NCBI RefSeq assembly: GCF_002155145.1 | Contig: NZ_CP021323.1 | Coordinates: forward strand, 2,914,001 to 2,978,000 | Length of the DNA stretch: 64,000 nt | Reading direction: 5' to 3' | From: Kushneria konosiri | GTDB taxonomy: Bacteria; Pseudomonadota; Gammaproteobacteria; Pseudomonadales; Halomonadaceae | Part shown: in pieces, positions 7,717 to 17,906 of the stretch | Layout of the letters: every line of letters begins with the position of its first letter | How positions within the stretch are numbered: the stretch's first letter is position 1 | The notes under the pieces: model-generated | Seen by the model: only the letters and a program-made list of their open reading frames with translations | What the model was told of the DNA's origin: nothing | Databases searched by the model: none | Program-made: the position numbers and the translations under genes

Positions 7717-9606
7717 TCAGGAGGGCAGGCGTCCCGGGTTGCTGCTGTCGCTGCGCGTCGGGGCTACCCGCTGTTCCTCGCGGGCCCGCTCTTCACGCTC
7801 GCCCGGCTGCATTTCCGGAGAGTCCGGATAGATCATGCTGATCACGCGCTCGCCCGGTTTGGGGGCCAAGGGGGCGTCGGTATGCGCCACGCGCAGCCTG
7901 CCGTTGGCACCAATGCAAAACAGCGGCATCAGGCGGGCGTCATGAATGCGGCGGTACTCTTCAAGCCCGAAGCTTTCCGTCATTTTCGCCACTCGAAGCT
8001 CGGCGCCGTTGGCCACTAGGCTTGCCAGCTTGGCAAAGGTTGCATCGTCATCGAACAGACGCGGAAGGTGGCCCAGTGCGCGATCCTGCTGGCGCTTGGC
8101 GTGCTTGCTCGACTCCTCGGCCAGCCGAAACACATTGCCGTGACCGAGCATGTGCTCAAAATGGAGGGCGGCCAGGTTATTGAGTTCGCGATAAGGCGAC
8201 AGGGGCAGCAGGCGGCCAATGCCGGTCAGCTCCAGATGCTGGGTCGCATGCTCCGACAGCGGGTTGCCGTAATAGACCGGCAGGCCGGCCATGCGTGCTT
8301 CCTGTACGGCGTCCCAGCTGGTATCGGTGAGGCGTACGGTCCAGCCCATCGTCATCAGTTCGCTGGCAATGACACGAGCGACCGGATTGGCGCCAATGAT
8401 GAGAAAGCCGGTGGGTTCCGGTTCGTTGACCTTGAGTGCCTTGACGATGGGTTTTGAAAAGAGGCTCTGAATGACCACGGTGCCGATAATGACCAGAAAG
8501 GTGATGGGTACCAGCATTTCGGCGCCTTCGACGCCTGCCTTTTCAAGCTTGATGGCAAACAGTGATGCCACTGCCGCCGCCACGATACCGCGCGGCGACA
8601 GCCAGGCCAGCAGTGCCTTCTCTCGCCAGTGAAGCTCGGTCCCGATGGTGCAGATCCAGACAGTGATCGGGCGGGCGACAAACATGAGCACCCCCAGAAA
8701 GACCCAAGCCGGCCAGTTCAGCGTCATCAGCTGCTCGGTGGAAATGCGTGCGGCGAGCAGGATGAAAAGTCCCGACACCAGCAAAACGGTCAGGGTTTCC
8801 TTGAACTCGATGATCGGGCGAACCGGAATGCCGCGCATGTTGGCAAGCCAGATGCCCATGACCGTCACGGTCAAAAGCCCTGATTCCTCAAACAGCGCGT
8901 TGGAGCCGGCAAAAAGCGTCAGCATGATCATCAGGGTGCCGAAATTGTGCAGCCGCTGCGGCAGCCAGTGATGGCGCAGGATAAGCCCCCAGAGCCAGCC
9001 GCCCAGTGCGCCAAGGCCGAAGCCCAGCCCTACGGTCTGCCCAAACAGCAACACGGTGTGCGACGCCGCGCCGTTTTCCTGGCCGATCGCCACAAATTCA
9101 TAGATCAGGACTGCCAGCAAAGCACCGACTGGGTCTACCAGGATGCCTTCCCAGCGCAGAATCTGGGAAAGGTTCGCCTTGGCCCGCAGGGTCTGCAAAA
9201 GCGGAATGACCACGGTCGGGCCGGTGACGACCAGAAGCCCGCCCAGCACGGCGGCAATCTCGAGTGGCATGTTCAACAGCCACCAGGCTGCCAGCGTGCC
9301 GATCAGGCCTGTAATGATCACCCCCCAGGTGATCAGTCGAATCACGGTGCGGCCATGACCGCGCAGATCCTCGTAATTGAGTGTCAGGCTGCCTTCAAAA
9401 AGAATCACGGCCACCGATAGCGATACCAGCGGAAACAGCAGTTCCCCCAGAATGGCATCGGGGTTGAGCCAGCCGGTCACGGGGCCGGCAATCAGACCGA
9501 CAATCAGCAATGGCAAAATGGCAGGCAGGTGAACCCGCCACGCTGCCCATTGACACATCAGGGACAGCAGGCCGATCAGGGCCAGATAAAGCGCAGCGTG
9601 TTCCAT
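7717..9606 (-). CDS. CPA1-type Na+/H+ antiporter with C-terminal TrkA-N domain
   Basis: Inner-membrane cation:proton antiporter, 629 residues. The N-terminal 390 or so residues are a Na_H_Exchanger domain of about 12 helices, with the WEGILVDPVGALLAVLIYEF segment that contains the family's D-P ion-binding site. The C-terminal part starts with TGFLIIGANPVARVIASEL, a Rossmann TrkA-N domain, then a further regulatory tail that is charged at its end. Nucleotide-gated CPA1 exchangers of this build extrude Na+ or K+ and take part in pH and salt homeostasis. ATG 9606 is preferred because the first transmembrane helix starts right after it. The nucleotide domain parallels ktrA at the start of the window. 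It ends towards the shared terminator at 7636-7665. Confidence 0.9.
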   Translation of the reverse strand: MEHAALYLALIGLLSLMCQWAAWRVHLPAILPLLIVGLIAGPVTGWLNPDAILGELLFPLVSLSVAVILFEGSLTLNYEDLRGHGRTVIRLITWGVIITGLIGTLAAWWLLNMPLEIAAVLGGLLVVTGPTVVIPLLQTLRAKANLSQILRWEGILVDPVGALLAVLIYEFVAIGQENGAASHTVLLFGQTVGLGFGLGALGGWLWGLILRHHWLPQRLHNFGTLMIMLTLFAGSNALFEESGLLTVTVMGIWLANMRGIPVRPIIEFKETLTVLLVSGLFILLAARISTEQLMTLNWPAWVFLGVLMFVARPITVWICTIGTELHWREKALLAWLSPRGIVAAAVASLFAIKLEKAGVEGAEMLVPITFLVIIGTVVIQSLFSKPIVKALKVNEPEPTGFLIIGANPVARVIASELMTMGWTVRLTDTSWDAVQEARMAGLPVYYGNPLSEHATQHLELTGIGRLLPLSPYRELNNLAALHFEHMLGHGNVFRLAEESSKHAKRQQDRALGHLPRLFDDDATFAKLASLVANGAELRVAKMTESFGLEEYRRIHDARLMPLFCIGANGRLRVAHTDAPLAPKPGERVISMIYPDSPEMQPGEREERAREEQRVAPTRSDSSNPGRLPS

Positions 9607-9676
9607 GCAGGAAGATTCCGATAGGGGTCGATAATGAGGGCGCAGCCTAGCCGCAGGTGATAGACGTTGCAACGGG

Positions 9677-9710
9677 CAAAAAAAGAGGCCGCCTTAAGGT
9701 GGCGGCCATT
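9677..9710 (-). terminator. Rho-independent terminator of the ydiJ-like gene
   Basis: On the minus strand GGCCGCC pairs with GGCGGCC (9687-9693 with 9701-9707) and is followed by TCTTTTTTT, directly after the stop of the FAD/Fe-S dehydrogenase gene. Confidence 0.9.
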
Positions 9711-9715
9711 GATCA

Positions 9716-12700
9716 TTATTGTGACGCTTTTTGAATGCGTAGATGCGCCAGCAGGGCCTGAAGTGGATGCTCAAGCGCAAGGCTGGAAAAGCGTTTGACC
9801 TGACTGCGACAGGAATACCCGGTGGCCAGCAGTCGAGTGTTGGCGTGATCAGCTTCCACCAGCGGCTGCCAGGACTGGCTGTAAATGGTGCGGGAGGTCT
9901 CCAGATTGCGCGCTTCATGCCCATAGGTGCCGGACATGCCGCAGCAGCCTGTGGGCACCAGTTCAAGTTCCAGCCCAAAGGCGTGAAATACCTGCTGCCA
10001 TGCCCTGGCGCTACCGGGCGCGTTGGTTTTTTCGGTGCAGTGGCTCAGGAGTCGGTATCGAACGCGCTCTCCGGCTGAGGCATTGATCGATGAAGGGGCC
10101 AGCGAACCCGCCATGGAGAGCAACCACTCCTGAGGCAGCATCACCTCGGGTACGGCTTCCTGACCCAGGGCATCAACATATTCCTGTCGGTAAGTCAGGG
10201 TCATGGCTGGATCAAGACCGATCAGCGGTACGTCAAGACGTGCCAGCGCCCGGAGGTGTTCGGCCTGACGTCTGGCAGTCCTGGTAAACGCCCCCATGAA
10301 ACCCTGCACGTGGAGGGGCTTGCCGTTGGGCTGATAGGGCGCGACAAACACACGAATGCCCAGAAGACTCAGGCACTCGACCATTTCCCGTGCCAAGCGG
10401 GCATCAAACCAGGAGGTAAAGGCATCCTGTACCAGTACCACGCTGCGCGCCTTTTGCTGCTCGCTTAAAAGCCCCAGCGCGACCGGCGTTGCCTCGCTGA
10501 TGCCCCAGGCGCGAAGCTGCTTGTGAAAATCGCTGTGAGAAAAGCTTGGGGCGTCCACCATGCCGATCCAGCGGGCCATGATGTGCTGTACCGGCTTCTG
10601 GCGCAGCAGAGCGTTGTAGAGTGGCGCGACGGGTTTGAGTCGCGGCATCAGGGTTTCCATGCGTGCAATCAGGTGATCGCGCAGGGGTCTGACGCGTCGA
10701 CCATGGTAAAGCTCCAGAAAACGGCTGCGAAAATCCGGCACGTTGACCCGAACCGGACACTGCCCGGCGCAGGACTTGCAGGCCAGACAGCCTGCCATGG
10801 CCTCGTGAACCTCATCAGAGAAGCGATCATCGCCGCTGAAGGTACGCCTTAGCCGAGCCGGCAGCGTTTTCAGCCGCTGGAGGGCGCCGGCCTGGCGCAG
10901 TTCCCGGGCTTCAGCCAGCACATCGTGGCCGGCTGACTGCTCCCGTCTCAGCCACTCTCGCATCAGGCTGGCGCGGCCCTTGGGAGAGTGAATGCGCTCG
11001 CGGGTGGCTTTCCATGAGGGGCACATGGCGTCGTTGGGATCAAAGTTATAGCAGGCACCATTGCCGTTGCAGTAGACCGCGCTGTGATAGCTCTGCCATA
11101 CCCGCTCATCGATGGTGCGATCCAGCTCACCGCGCGTTGTCACACCATCGACGGAGAGCAGTGTCGCGTCACTGTCAGGGGGAGCTGCGATCTTGCCGGG
11201 GTTGAGCTGGTTGCATGGGTCGAAGGCGCCCTTGAGCTGCTGCAGGGCCGGGTAGAGGTCGCCAAAAAAGTCGGGCGTGTATTCCGAGCGAATACCCTTG
11301 CCGTGCTCGCCCCACAGGAGGCCGCCATAGCGTTGCGTGAGTGCGACCACTTCATCGGAGAGCGGGCGAATCAATGCCGCCTGATCGGGGTCCTTCATGT
11401 CGATGGCCGGGCGGACATGCAGTACCCCGGCATCGACGTGACCGAACATGCCGTATTCGAGACCATACCCATCGAGCAGCGTTCGAAACTCACCGATATA
11501 GTCGGCGAGCTGCTCGGGCGGTACGGCGGTATCCTCGATAAACGGAATCGGGCGCTTCTCGCCGCGCACATTGCCCAGTAACCCGACCGCGCGCTTTCGC
11601 ATGCCGTAGACCGTGGTAATGCGTTCACGACCCCAGGCAATGGTATGACCCAGACGCTCGACGTCGCGGTTTTGCCCAAGCGCTTTGGTAAATCGCTCGA
11701 CCCGCTGTTTGAGCGCGGCTTCGTCGTTGTCGTTGAACTCCACCAGATTGATGCCCCTGACCGGTGCGCTGCCTTCCTCACCGGCGGGGAAATATTCCGC
11801 CACGCCATCCCAGATGATGTCTTCCATGGCGAGCAGCAATACGCGGTCGTCGATGGTTTCAATCGATGTGGGGGCGTCCGGGCTGTCGTCGCTGCCCATC
11901 AGGGCCCGGGCGTCACGTAGAGCGTCCATGAAGCCGGCATAGCGAACATTGATCAGCGCCGAATATTCTGGCAACGGCAGTACGTTGAGCGTGGCTTCGA
12001 TCAGAAAGCCCAATGACCCTTCACTGCCACACAAAACGCTATTGAGATCGAAAAGACCGTTTTCAGTGCGCAGGTGCGCCAGGTCATAGCCGGTCAGGCT
12101 ACGATTAAGTGGCGGGAAAACCCGTTTGATCTGTTCCTGTCGGGTATCAATGATCTCACGGGCACTGCGATGTACCTCACCGATGCGGTCAGTGCGCGCG
12201 CATCGGGTGTCGAGTTCGGCATCATCGATGGGATGGCTGACAAAACGCTCGCCGCCCAGCAGCGCCACATCGAGTTCAAGAACGTGATGGCGTGTCTTGC
12301 CATAGGCCCGCGAGCCCTGGCCGCAGGCATCGGTACTGATCATGCCGCCAATGGTGGCGCGATTGGAGGTTGAAAGCTCAGGAGCAAAGAACAGCCCATG
12401 GGGCTTGAGGGCTGCGTTGAGCTGGTCCTTGACCACGCCGGCCTGAACCCGCACTCGGCGATTGTCCACATCAATGTCGATGATGTGATGCATGTAGCGG
12501 GTAACGTCTACCACCAGTCCATCGGTCAGGGATTGTCCGTTGGTGCCCGTGCCGCCGCCGCGAGGCGCAAGCACGACCTCATGAAAGGCAGACTCACCGG
12601 CAAGGGCCGCCAGCAGGGTGATGTCATCGCCGTCCCTGGGATAGACCACGGCCTGAGGCAGGCGCTGATAGATCGAATTGTCGGTGGCAAGCACGACGCG

Positions 12701-12808
12701 GTTGGCATCATCGGCGGCAATGTCGCCCTTGAAACCGCGGGCATCGAGAGTATCAAGAAAGCGCTGATAGCACTGCTCGAGCGCTGGAGTCTTAAGCTGT
12801 TCGGTCAT
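9716..12808 (-). CDS. ydiJ: FAD/Fe-S D-2-hydroxyglutarate dehydrogenase, YdiJ type
   Basis: Large flavin and iron-sulfur oxidoreductase of 1030 residues, the length of E. coli YdiJ, a D-2-hydroxyglutarate dehydrogenase. An N-terminal FAD_binding_4 domain has PRGGGTGTNGQSLTDG and GGMISTDACGQGSRAYGK; a FAD-oxidase_C domain follows. A middle segment has the Cys pattern CNGNGACYNF..MCPSWKATRE..SPKGRA typical of this subfamily, then a 4Fe-4S site CLACKSCAGQCPVRV, and a C-terminal CCG-type domain ends in PTGCCGMSGTYGHE. It probably returns D-2-hydroxyglutarate, a by-product of SerA in serine synthesis, to 2-oxoglutarate and passes electrons to the respiratory chain. The gene is divergent from serS, another serine-linked gene, over a region with a three-copy inverted repeat. 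No good ribosome site precedes 12808; the start is set by the N-terminal similarity. Confidence 0.9.
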   Translation of the reverse strand: MTEQLKTPALEQCYQRFLDTLDARGFKGDIAADDANRVVLATDNSIYQRLPQAVVYPRDGDDITLLAALAGESAFHEVVLAPRGGGTGTNGQSLTDGLVVDVTRYMHHIIDIDVDNRRVRVQAGVVKDQLNAALKPHGLFFAPELSTSNRATIGGMISTDACGQGSRAYGKTRHHVLELDVALLGGERFVSHPIDDAELDTRCARTDRIGEVHRSAREIIDTRQEQIKRVFPPLNRSLTGYDLAHLRTENGLFDLNSVLCGSEGSLGFLIEATLNVLPLPEYSALINVRYAGFMDALRDARALMGSDDSPDAPTSIETIDDRVLLLAMEDIIWDGVAEYFPAGEEGSAPVRGINLVEFNDNDEAALKQRVERFTKALGQNRDVERLGHTIAWGRERITTVYGMRKRAVGLLGNVRGEKRPIPFIEDTAVPPEQLADYIGEFRTLLDGYGLEYGMFGHVDAGVLHVRPAIDMKDPDQAALIRPLSDEVVALTQRYGGLLWGEHGKGIRSEYTPDFFGDLYPALQQLKGAFDPCNQLNPGKIAAPPDSDATLLSVDGVTTRGELDRTIDERVWQSYHSAVYCNGNGACYNFDPNDAMCPSWKATRERIHSPKGRASLMREWLRREQSAGHDVLAEARELRQAGALQRLKTLPARLRRTFSGDDRFSDEVHEAMAGCLACKSCAGQCPVRVNVPDFRSRFLELYHGRRVRPLRDHLIARMETLMPRLKPVAPLYNALLRQKPVQHIMARWIGMVDAPSFSHSDFHKQLRAWGISEATPVALGLLSEQQKARSVVLVQDAFTSWFDARLAREMVECLSLLGIRVFVAPYQPNGKPLHVQGFMGAFTRTARRQAEHLRALARLDVPLIGLDPAMTLTYRQEYVDALGQEAVPEVMLPQEWLLSMAGSLAPSSINASAGERVRYRLLSHCTEKTNAPGSARAWQQVFHAFGLELELVPTGCCGMSGTYGHEARNLETSRTIYSQSWQPLVEADHANTRLLATGYSCRSQVKRFSSLALEHPLQALLAHLRIQKASQ

Positions 12809-12873
12809 GATCAGGTCTTGTGGCCATGGTCTGTCGGGGCGTGCGAGATGTCCTGCGCAATCAGATTCATCAG

Positions 12874-12911
12874 CAGACAGTGTACATGGACTGTCTGATC
12901 GTGACAGACAG
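12874..12911. promoter_or_regulatory. Three alternating CAGACAG half-sites (candidate operator)
   Basis: CAGACAG (12874-12880), its complement CTGTCTG (12891-12897) and CAGACAG again (12905-12911) are spaced by 10 and 7 nt. They lie in the 296-nt region between ydiJ (-) and serS (+), 66 nt before the ydiJ start. Overlapping dyads of this kind are typical of operators for dimeric repressors; the regulator is unknown. Confidence 0.5.
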
Positions 12912-12978
12912 GCGGCGGTCGCCATTATGTTACGGTATGCGCATAATGCACTGGCAGTGATGCCGCTGCGGCAGATAA

Positions 12979-14385
<1,407 letters not shown>

Positions 14386-14464
14386 TGATGCGCGCGTTGG
14401 TGTCTGATGAATCGATACCGACGCGCGGCTTCGCGAAGTAATAACGACAACTCTCAGAGCACTT

Positions 14465-15640
14465 ATGGAACTGCTTTCTCTTCAGTTTGATCCTCGCCAT
14501 CTTGATGCCCACCTGATCGGTGCCGGTCAGGACGCCCTGATGATGGCGCGTCAGTTCCAGGGGCTCGAGCTGAATCTGATCCTGCACGGGGAAATGATGC
14601 CGGCACTGACGGCGCTGGCACGTGAAGAGGGCTGGCGTTGTGTCGGGGAAATGCCCCGGACCGGCCAGCTCTGGGCCGTGGCCACCGGCTGTGCCGCCGA
14701 GGATGCCCGCTGGGCGGCGCGCGCGCGCGAACGTCAAATCGGTGTGTATGTACCTTCCTGCCCGTCGCTGTCTACCGTGCGTCTGCCGGTTCGCACTCAG
14801 GCGCTGACGCCCGAGGCGCCCAATGCCTTGCGGCGCGGGCATGTGTCCCTGGTCGGCGCAGGGCCGGGCGACCCCGGGCTTTTGACCCTGCGGGCGCTGG
14901 AGCGCCTGCGCGAGGCGGACGTGGTCATTCATGATCGCCTGGTCAGTCCGGAGATTCTGGCGCTGGCCAACCCGGAGGCCCGTCGTCTGTACGTTGGCAA
15001 GGCGCGCTCGGCGCACAGCGTGCCCCAGGAGGGCATCAACCAGTCGCTGGTGGACTGGGCGCAGGGCGGGTATCAGGTCGTGCGGCTAAAGGGGGGGGAT
15101 CCCTTCATCTTCGGGCGTGGGGGTGAAGAGTTGCAGGCGCTGGCAGCGGCGAAGCTATCCTTTGAAGTCGTGCCCGGGATTACGGCCGCGACGGGCATTT
15201 CGGCCTATACCGGCATCCCGTTGACTCACCGGGATCATGCCCAGTCAGTGCGGTTTGTCACTGGTCATCTACGTAATGGTACCTGTGATCTTGACTGGCA
15301 GACCCTGGCAGCGCCCGGACAGACGCTGGTGTTCTACATGGGGCTGGGAACGCTGGATACCCTGTGCGATCAGCTGATTCAGCATGGCCTGTCAGCCTCA
15401 ACGCCCATCGCGCTGGTAGAGCAGGGCACGACCGCCCGACAGCGTCTGCATATCGGCACGCTTGATGATTTGCCGGCCCGGCTGGCAGAGCTGGAAGCAG
15501 CGCCGCCGACGCTGATCATCGTCGGTGATGTGGTGAATCTACATGACACGCTGGGCTGGTTTGCTACACAAACGGCCAAAAGTCTGGGCTGGGAAAGTGG
15601 CAAGCATCCTTCCCCCCTTCCTCTGGCAGACAGTCGTTGA
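14465..15640 (+). CDS. cobA: Uroporphyrinogen-III C-methyltransferase with stunted CysG-like N-terminus
   Basis: SAM-dependent methyltransferase that makes precorrin-2 from uroporphyrinogen III, the branch point to siroheme and cobalamin. Residues from about 126 are a complete SUMT domain: [65 protein letters not shown]. The first 120 or so residues look like a shrunken precorrin-2 dehydrogenase/ferrochelatase part of Cys[18 protein letters not shown] keeps the position of the glycine-rich NAD loop, but the GGGxVA pattern and the roughly 90 residues of the dimerisation and chelatase part are missing. The protein has 391 residues against about 460 for CysG. It may therefore only methylate, with oxidation and iron insertion done elsewhere. 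It follows serS. Confidence 0.85.
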   Translation: MELLSLQFDPRHLDAHLIGAGQDALMMARQFQGLELNLILHGEMMPALTALAREEGWRCVGEMPRTGQLWAVATGCAAEDARWAARARERQIGVYVPSCPSLSTVRLPVRTQALTPEAPNALRRGHVSLVGAGPGDPGLLTLRALERLREADVVIHDRLVSPEILALANPEARRLYVGKARSAHSVPQEGINQSLVDWAQGGYQVVRLKGGDPFIFGRGGEELQALAAAKLSFEVVPGITAATGISAYTGIPLTHRDHAQSVRFVTGHLRNGTCDLDWQTLAAPGQTLVFYMGLGTLDTLCDQLIQHGLSASTPIALVEQGTTARQRLHIGTLDDLPARLAELEAAPPTLIIVGDVVNLHDTLGWFATQTAKSLGWESGKHPSPLPLADSR

Positions 15641-15687
15641 TGATCAGGTAAATGCCCTGTTTTTCGAGGAGGGGCTGCCGGTCGAGC

Positions 15688-15939
15688 CTAATGCAAAAAC
15701 AGTAGATCAAGACTCGAGAAGGGCGAAGGGATGTTTTGCACATGCCCGATCACCAGCGCCAGTACGATGGGACTGAACAGCGCGAACAGGGTTAGCATCA
15801 GCCAGTTGAGCCGTTCATACCAGAGCACGTTGCGATAACGGCGATTGGTTGGCAGTGGATTGCGAAGGGAGCGATAGCCCATGGGCATCGTCTCTTCCGC
15901 GTTGTCATCCCTTTTTAAACCACTATCCTGCTGAGTCAT
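15688..15939 (-). CDS. Small single-pass membrane protein, unknown function
   Basis: Hypothetical protein of 83 residues. The first 45 are polar and rich in Arg and Asn, followed by one hydrophobic helix (WLMLTLFALFSPIVLALVI) and a short periplasmic or cytoplasmic tail ending SSLDLLFLH. No known domain is recognised. Its ATG overlaps the stop of the upstream small gene (TAATG), so the two are translationally coupled. It converges with the uroporphyrinogen methyltransferase gene with 47 nt between. The coupling makes it a real gene in my view, but nothing indicates its job. Confidence 0.65.
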   Translation of the reverse strand: MTQQDSGLKRDDNAEETMPMGYRSLRNPLPTNRRYRNVLWYERLNWLMLTLFALFSPIVLALVIGHVQNIPSPFSSLDLLFLH

Positions 15940-16148
15940 TACGATATCATCTGTGCCTGAATCAGTGAGTCAATCAATACATCCTCACCCAGCCCTGGGC
16001 GCGTGACCTGCAGGATGATAAAGGCTGTCCTGTGGGCAGACTCAAATGTATTCCACGCCTCGTCAGGACTTGCCAGAAAGGACTCCACCCAGCGGGATGC
16101 CCACGCCTGGCAGGGCGTATGGTGTTCCGGATAGCAGGGACTGGTCAT
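15939..16148 (-). CDS. Small hypothetical protein coupled to the next gene
   Basis: Protein of 69 residues with no recognised domain; His, Cys and Trp are frequent in the first 25 residues (CYPEHHTPCQAWASRWVE), the rest looks helical. The start at 16148 is decided by a strong GGAGG 8 nt upstream; an in-frame ATG 15 nt earlier (16163) would put the GGAGG inside the coding sequence. The stop TAA shares two bases with the ATG of the following membrane protein, so the pair is co-translated. The role is unknown. Confidence 0.6.
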   Translation of the reverse strand: MTSPCYPEHHTPCQAWASRWVESFLASPDEAWNTFESAHRTAFIILQVTRPGLGEDVLIDSLIQAQMIS

Positions 16149-16191
16149 CGCGTGAACCTCCATCGAAAGCTGAACCGTTCAGGACAGTGTA

Positions 16192-16548
16192 TCAGCGAAC
16201 GCTGCTGTCGCGATCATTACCTGTCGTGCGAGGCGGGTTCGGCATAGCGCCATTGCGCTGCTGATAGCGCCGCTTTTCCGTCTGAAGATCGCGCCTTGAT
16301 TGCCGAAGCTGCTGTTGCTGCAGGGCGCGCTCGGTTCTGGAGGTCGTCTGCTGATTGCGAAGGCTCGAACTCTGGCGATGAATGTCGGCTTCACTGGACT
16401 GGATGCGAGAATGTTGCTGAGCACGCTCAAAGCGTTGCTGTGCCTCACTGCCGGCGCGCTCCTGTGTGGCTGCCACGGCCTGTAATGGGGCCGTGGCAAG
16501 CAGCAGGCCGGCAGACAATGAAAGAAGACCCGCGCGATAATTACGCAT
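16192..16548 (-). CDS. Secreted Gln/Arg-rich protein, unknown function
   Basis: Protein of 118 residues with an N-terminal signal peptide (RNYRAGLLSLSAGLLLATAPLQAVAA), after which almost all residues are Gln, Arg, Ser, Glu and Thr (for example QQQQLRQSRRDLQTEKRR), suggesting a long charged helix or disordered periplasmic protein. AGGAG 7 nt before 16548 decides this start over the in-frame ATG at 16572. No family is recognised. It lies 43 nt upstream of the small coupled gene pair and may share their transcript. Confidence 0.6.
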   Translation of the reverse strand: MRNYRAGLLSLSAGLLLATAPLQAVAATQERAGSEAQQRFERAQQHSRIQSSEADIHRQSSSLRNQQTTSRTERALQQQQLRQSRRDLQTEKRRYQQRNGAMPNPPRTTGNDRDSSVR

Positions 16549-16589
16549 GGCAATGCTCCTGTTGTCGAACACGACCTGTTCTGGTGGTG

Positions 16590-16802
16590 CTAACCAGCCT
16601 TGCGCGCCATGCCGTTCCGATGAAGCTGAAACTCCTCGGCCAGAGCAAGCTCATGGGCTGCCTGACGAAACTCCTGCATGGTGCAGATATAGTGTCCGTT
16701 GGCACAGCGTAGTTCATGGTGATCGGGAATACGCTCAGGCCAGGAAAGCGTGATGCTGCACTCCGGGCAGCGAGGGCCATTACGCGAGCCGATTGAATTC
16801 AT
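16590..16802 (-). CDS. Small zinc-ribbon protein
   Basis: Protein of 70 residues with one likely zinc ribbon: CPEC at residues 11-14 and CANGHYIC about 20 residues later give a C-x2-C...C-x6-C arrangement. The remainder is an amphipathic helix (QEFRQAAHELALAEEF). Such small ribbons occur in many halomonads next to unrelated genes and have no assigned role. ATG 16802 has AGGGA upstream at good spacing; the longer reading from 16889 adds 29 residues without motif. Confidence 0.6.
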   Translation of the reverse strand: MNSIGSRNGPRCPECSITLSWPERIPDHHELRCANGHYICTMQEFRQAAHELALAEEFQLHRNGMARKAG

Positions 16803-17107
16803 GACATTTCCCTTGTCGATATAGAAGGTGAGAAATACATCTGTGATGGAAGGCACTCCTTGCCTTCCATGCGGCGCAGACTCTAGCACAATGTCACTGT
16901 CTGTAAAGAACTGCTGGTATTGTCCAATAGGCTACTGTCGACTTGATTTAAGAATGAGCTAAACATCGGAGAGCGCCGAGGAAAAAAGGGCAGATGCGCG
17001 ATGTCATGACAGTCCATGGAAGAAAGTCAGAATTAATTTAAAAACCACGGAACCAATCCTGACCATGGTAGTCAGAGATAGTGCAAGACATCCTTCTGGG
17101 TTTCTTT
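16803..17107. other. Intergenic region before the tRNA, no gene seen
   Basis: About 300 nt between the zinc-ribbon gene and the terminator that precedes tRNA-Leu. I see no plausible reading frame and no paired RNA structure apart from CCTTCC near 16861 that mirrors GGAAGG near 16849 (a short hairpin in the leader of the zinc-ribbon gene). Confidence 0.5.
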
Positions 17108-17135
17108 GCCCCTCTTTTCAGAGGGGCTTTTCTTT
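17108..17135 (+). terminator. Rho-independent terminator upstream of tRNA-Leu
   Basis: GCCCCTC (17108-17114) and GAGGGGC (17121-17127) pair around TTTTCA and are followed by TTTTCTTT. No plus-strand gene is seen just before it, so it may end a short or unrecognised transcript, or insulate the tRNA promoter. Confidence 0.75.
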
Positions 17136-17176
17136 GCCCAAATATCATCAAACGATTCCGGGTCGCCCTCTGTCGA

Positions 17177-17204
17177 TTGACTGAAGTGACGTAATGCGTA
17201 CAAT
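17177..17204 (+). promoter_or_regulatory. Sigma-70 promoter of tRNA-Leu
   Basis: TTGACT (17177-17182) and TACAAT (17199-17204) with a 16-nt spacer end 11 nt before the first base of the tRNA, the position expected for a tRNA promoter. Confidence 0.75.
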
Positions 17205-17215
17205 ACGTCGCACTC

Positions 17216-17300
17216 GCGGGAGTGGTGGAATTGGTAGACACGCTGGATTTAGGTTCCAGTGCCGCAAGGCGTGAGAGTTCGAGTCTCTCCTTCCGCACCA
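17216..17300 (+). tRNA. tRNA-Leu (anticodon UAG)
   Basis: Eighty-five nt including an encoded 3' CCA. The acceptor stem GCGGGAG pairs with CTTCCGC (one G-U), the D-loop has TTGGTAGAC, the anticodon arm reads CTGGATT-TAG-GTTCCAG, the class II variable arm GCCGCAAGGC follows, and the T-arm has GTTCGAGTC. The anticodon UAG reads CUN leucine codons. It lies at the left edge of the accessory metabolic block, a common landing position for mobile DNA. Confidence 0.97.
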
Positions 17301-17385
17301 TCTGCTTTATCTCTATGTCCTCTGACACACCCCTCAGTCCCACAAGGAACAGACTGCAGAAAACTTCTTTCCTCTAGCGTCACCT

Positions 17386-17878
17386 TCAAAAATGCGTTCG
17401 GAACAGCTTCTCGTATATGCTTCCAGTCAGGCATATAAAGGCACAAAATCGCGGTATCGAGCGCTCGATACAGGCTAACGCCACTATGGTCCTGAAGTTG
17501 CTGGCCAGTTTGTCATAACCGTTTTTCAATCAACGCTTTTCCTTCCGCCAGCCATACACTCCACTCCGTTGCGCTGACAATGTTTCAGCCAATTGAACTG
17601 GTTCGACGGACCAGGACGCGGACGTCGATGCCTACGACTCTGTGGGGCGATCGGGCGCATGCCACAACACGTGCAGTAATAGCGCTACGTATCGCTGTCA
17701 TGGTCCTTGTCTACCACAATATAGCGACTGCGTTTGCGAAGTTGGCCTACAGTCCCGGTAACCTGACGTTCTCCAGCAGGCCGGTCATCTCGATGAGTGT
17801 GGCTCAGGTCTAGGATGAAGAAACGATGGATATCCTCGATCAACTGTCAGCGCTGGTCGAAAAGCTCTTAACAGCCTG
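17386..17878 (-). pseudogene. Remnant of an IS5-family transposase
   Basis: Conceptual translation of the minus strand gives pieces of an IS5-type DDE transposase: QLIEDI near 17830, then RSRYIVVDKDHDSDT (similar to the family's ADKGYDSD block), GMRPIAPQSRRHRRPRP and RNGVECMAG, and after a frameshift NGYDKLASNFRTIVALACI, the usual C-terminal LK-x-FRRIATRYDK-like end. There are in-frame stops (after DSDT and earlier), at least one frameshift and an apparent internal deletion: roughly 165 codons remain of about 270. No intact terminal inverted repeats were found by eye. It lies 86 nt after tRNA-Leu and 29 nt downstream of the stop of the FMN dehydrogenase gene, marking the edge of the accessory block. 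It cannot encode an active enzyme. Confidence 0.8.
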
Positions 17879-17906
17879 ACATGCCGGTCTCCTGTTCAGT
17901 GCCAGG

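Noticed and set aside
17386-17878. Active IS element
   Set aside because: In-frame stops, a frameshift and an internal deletion make the transposase non-functional, and no complete terminal repeats were found.
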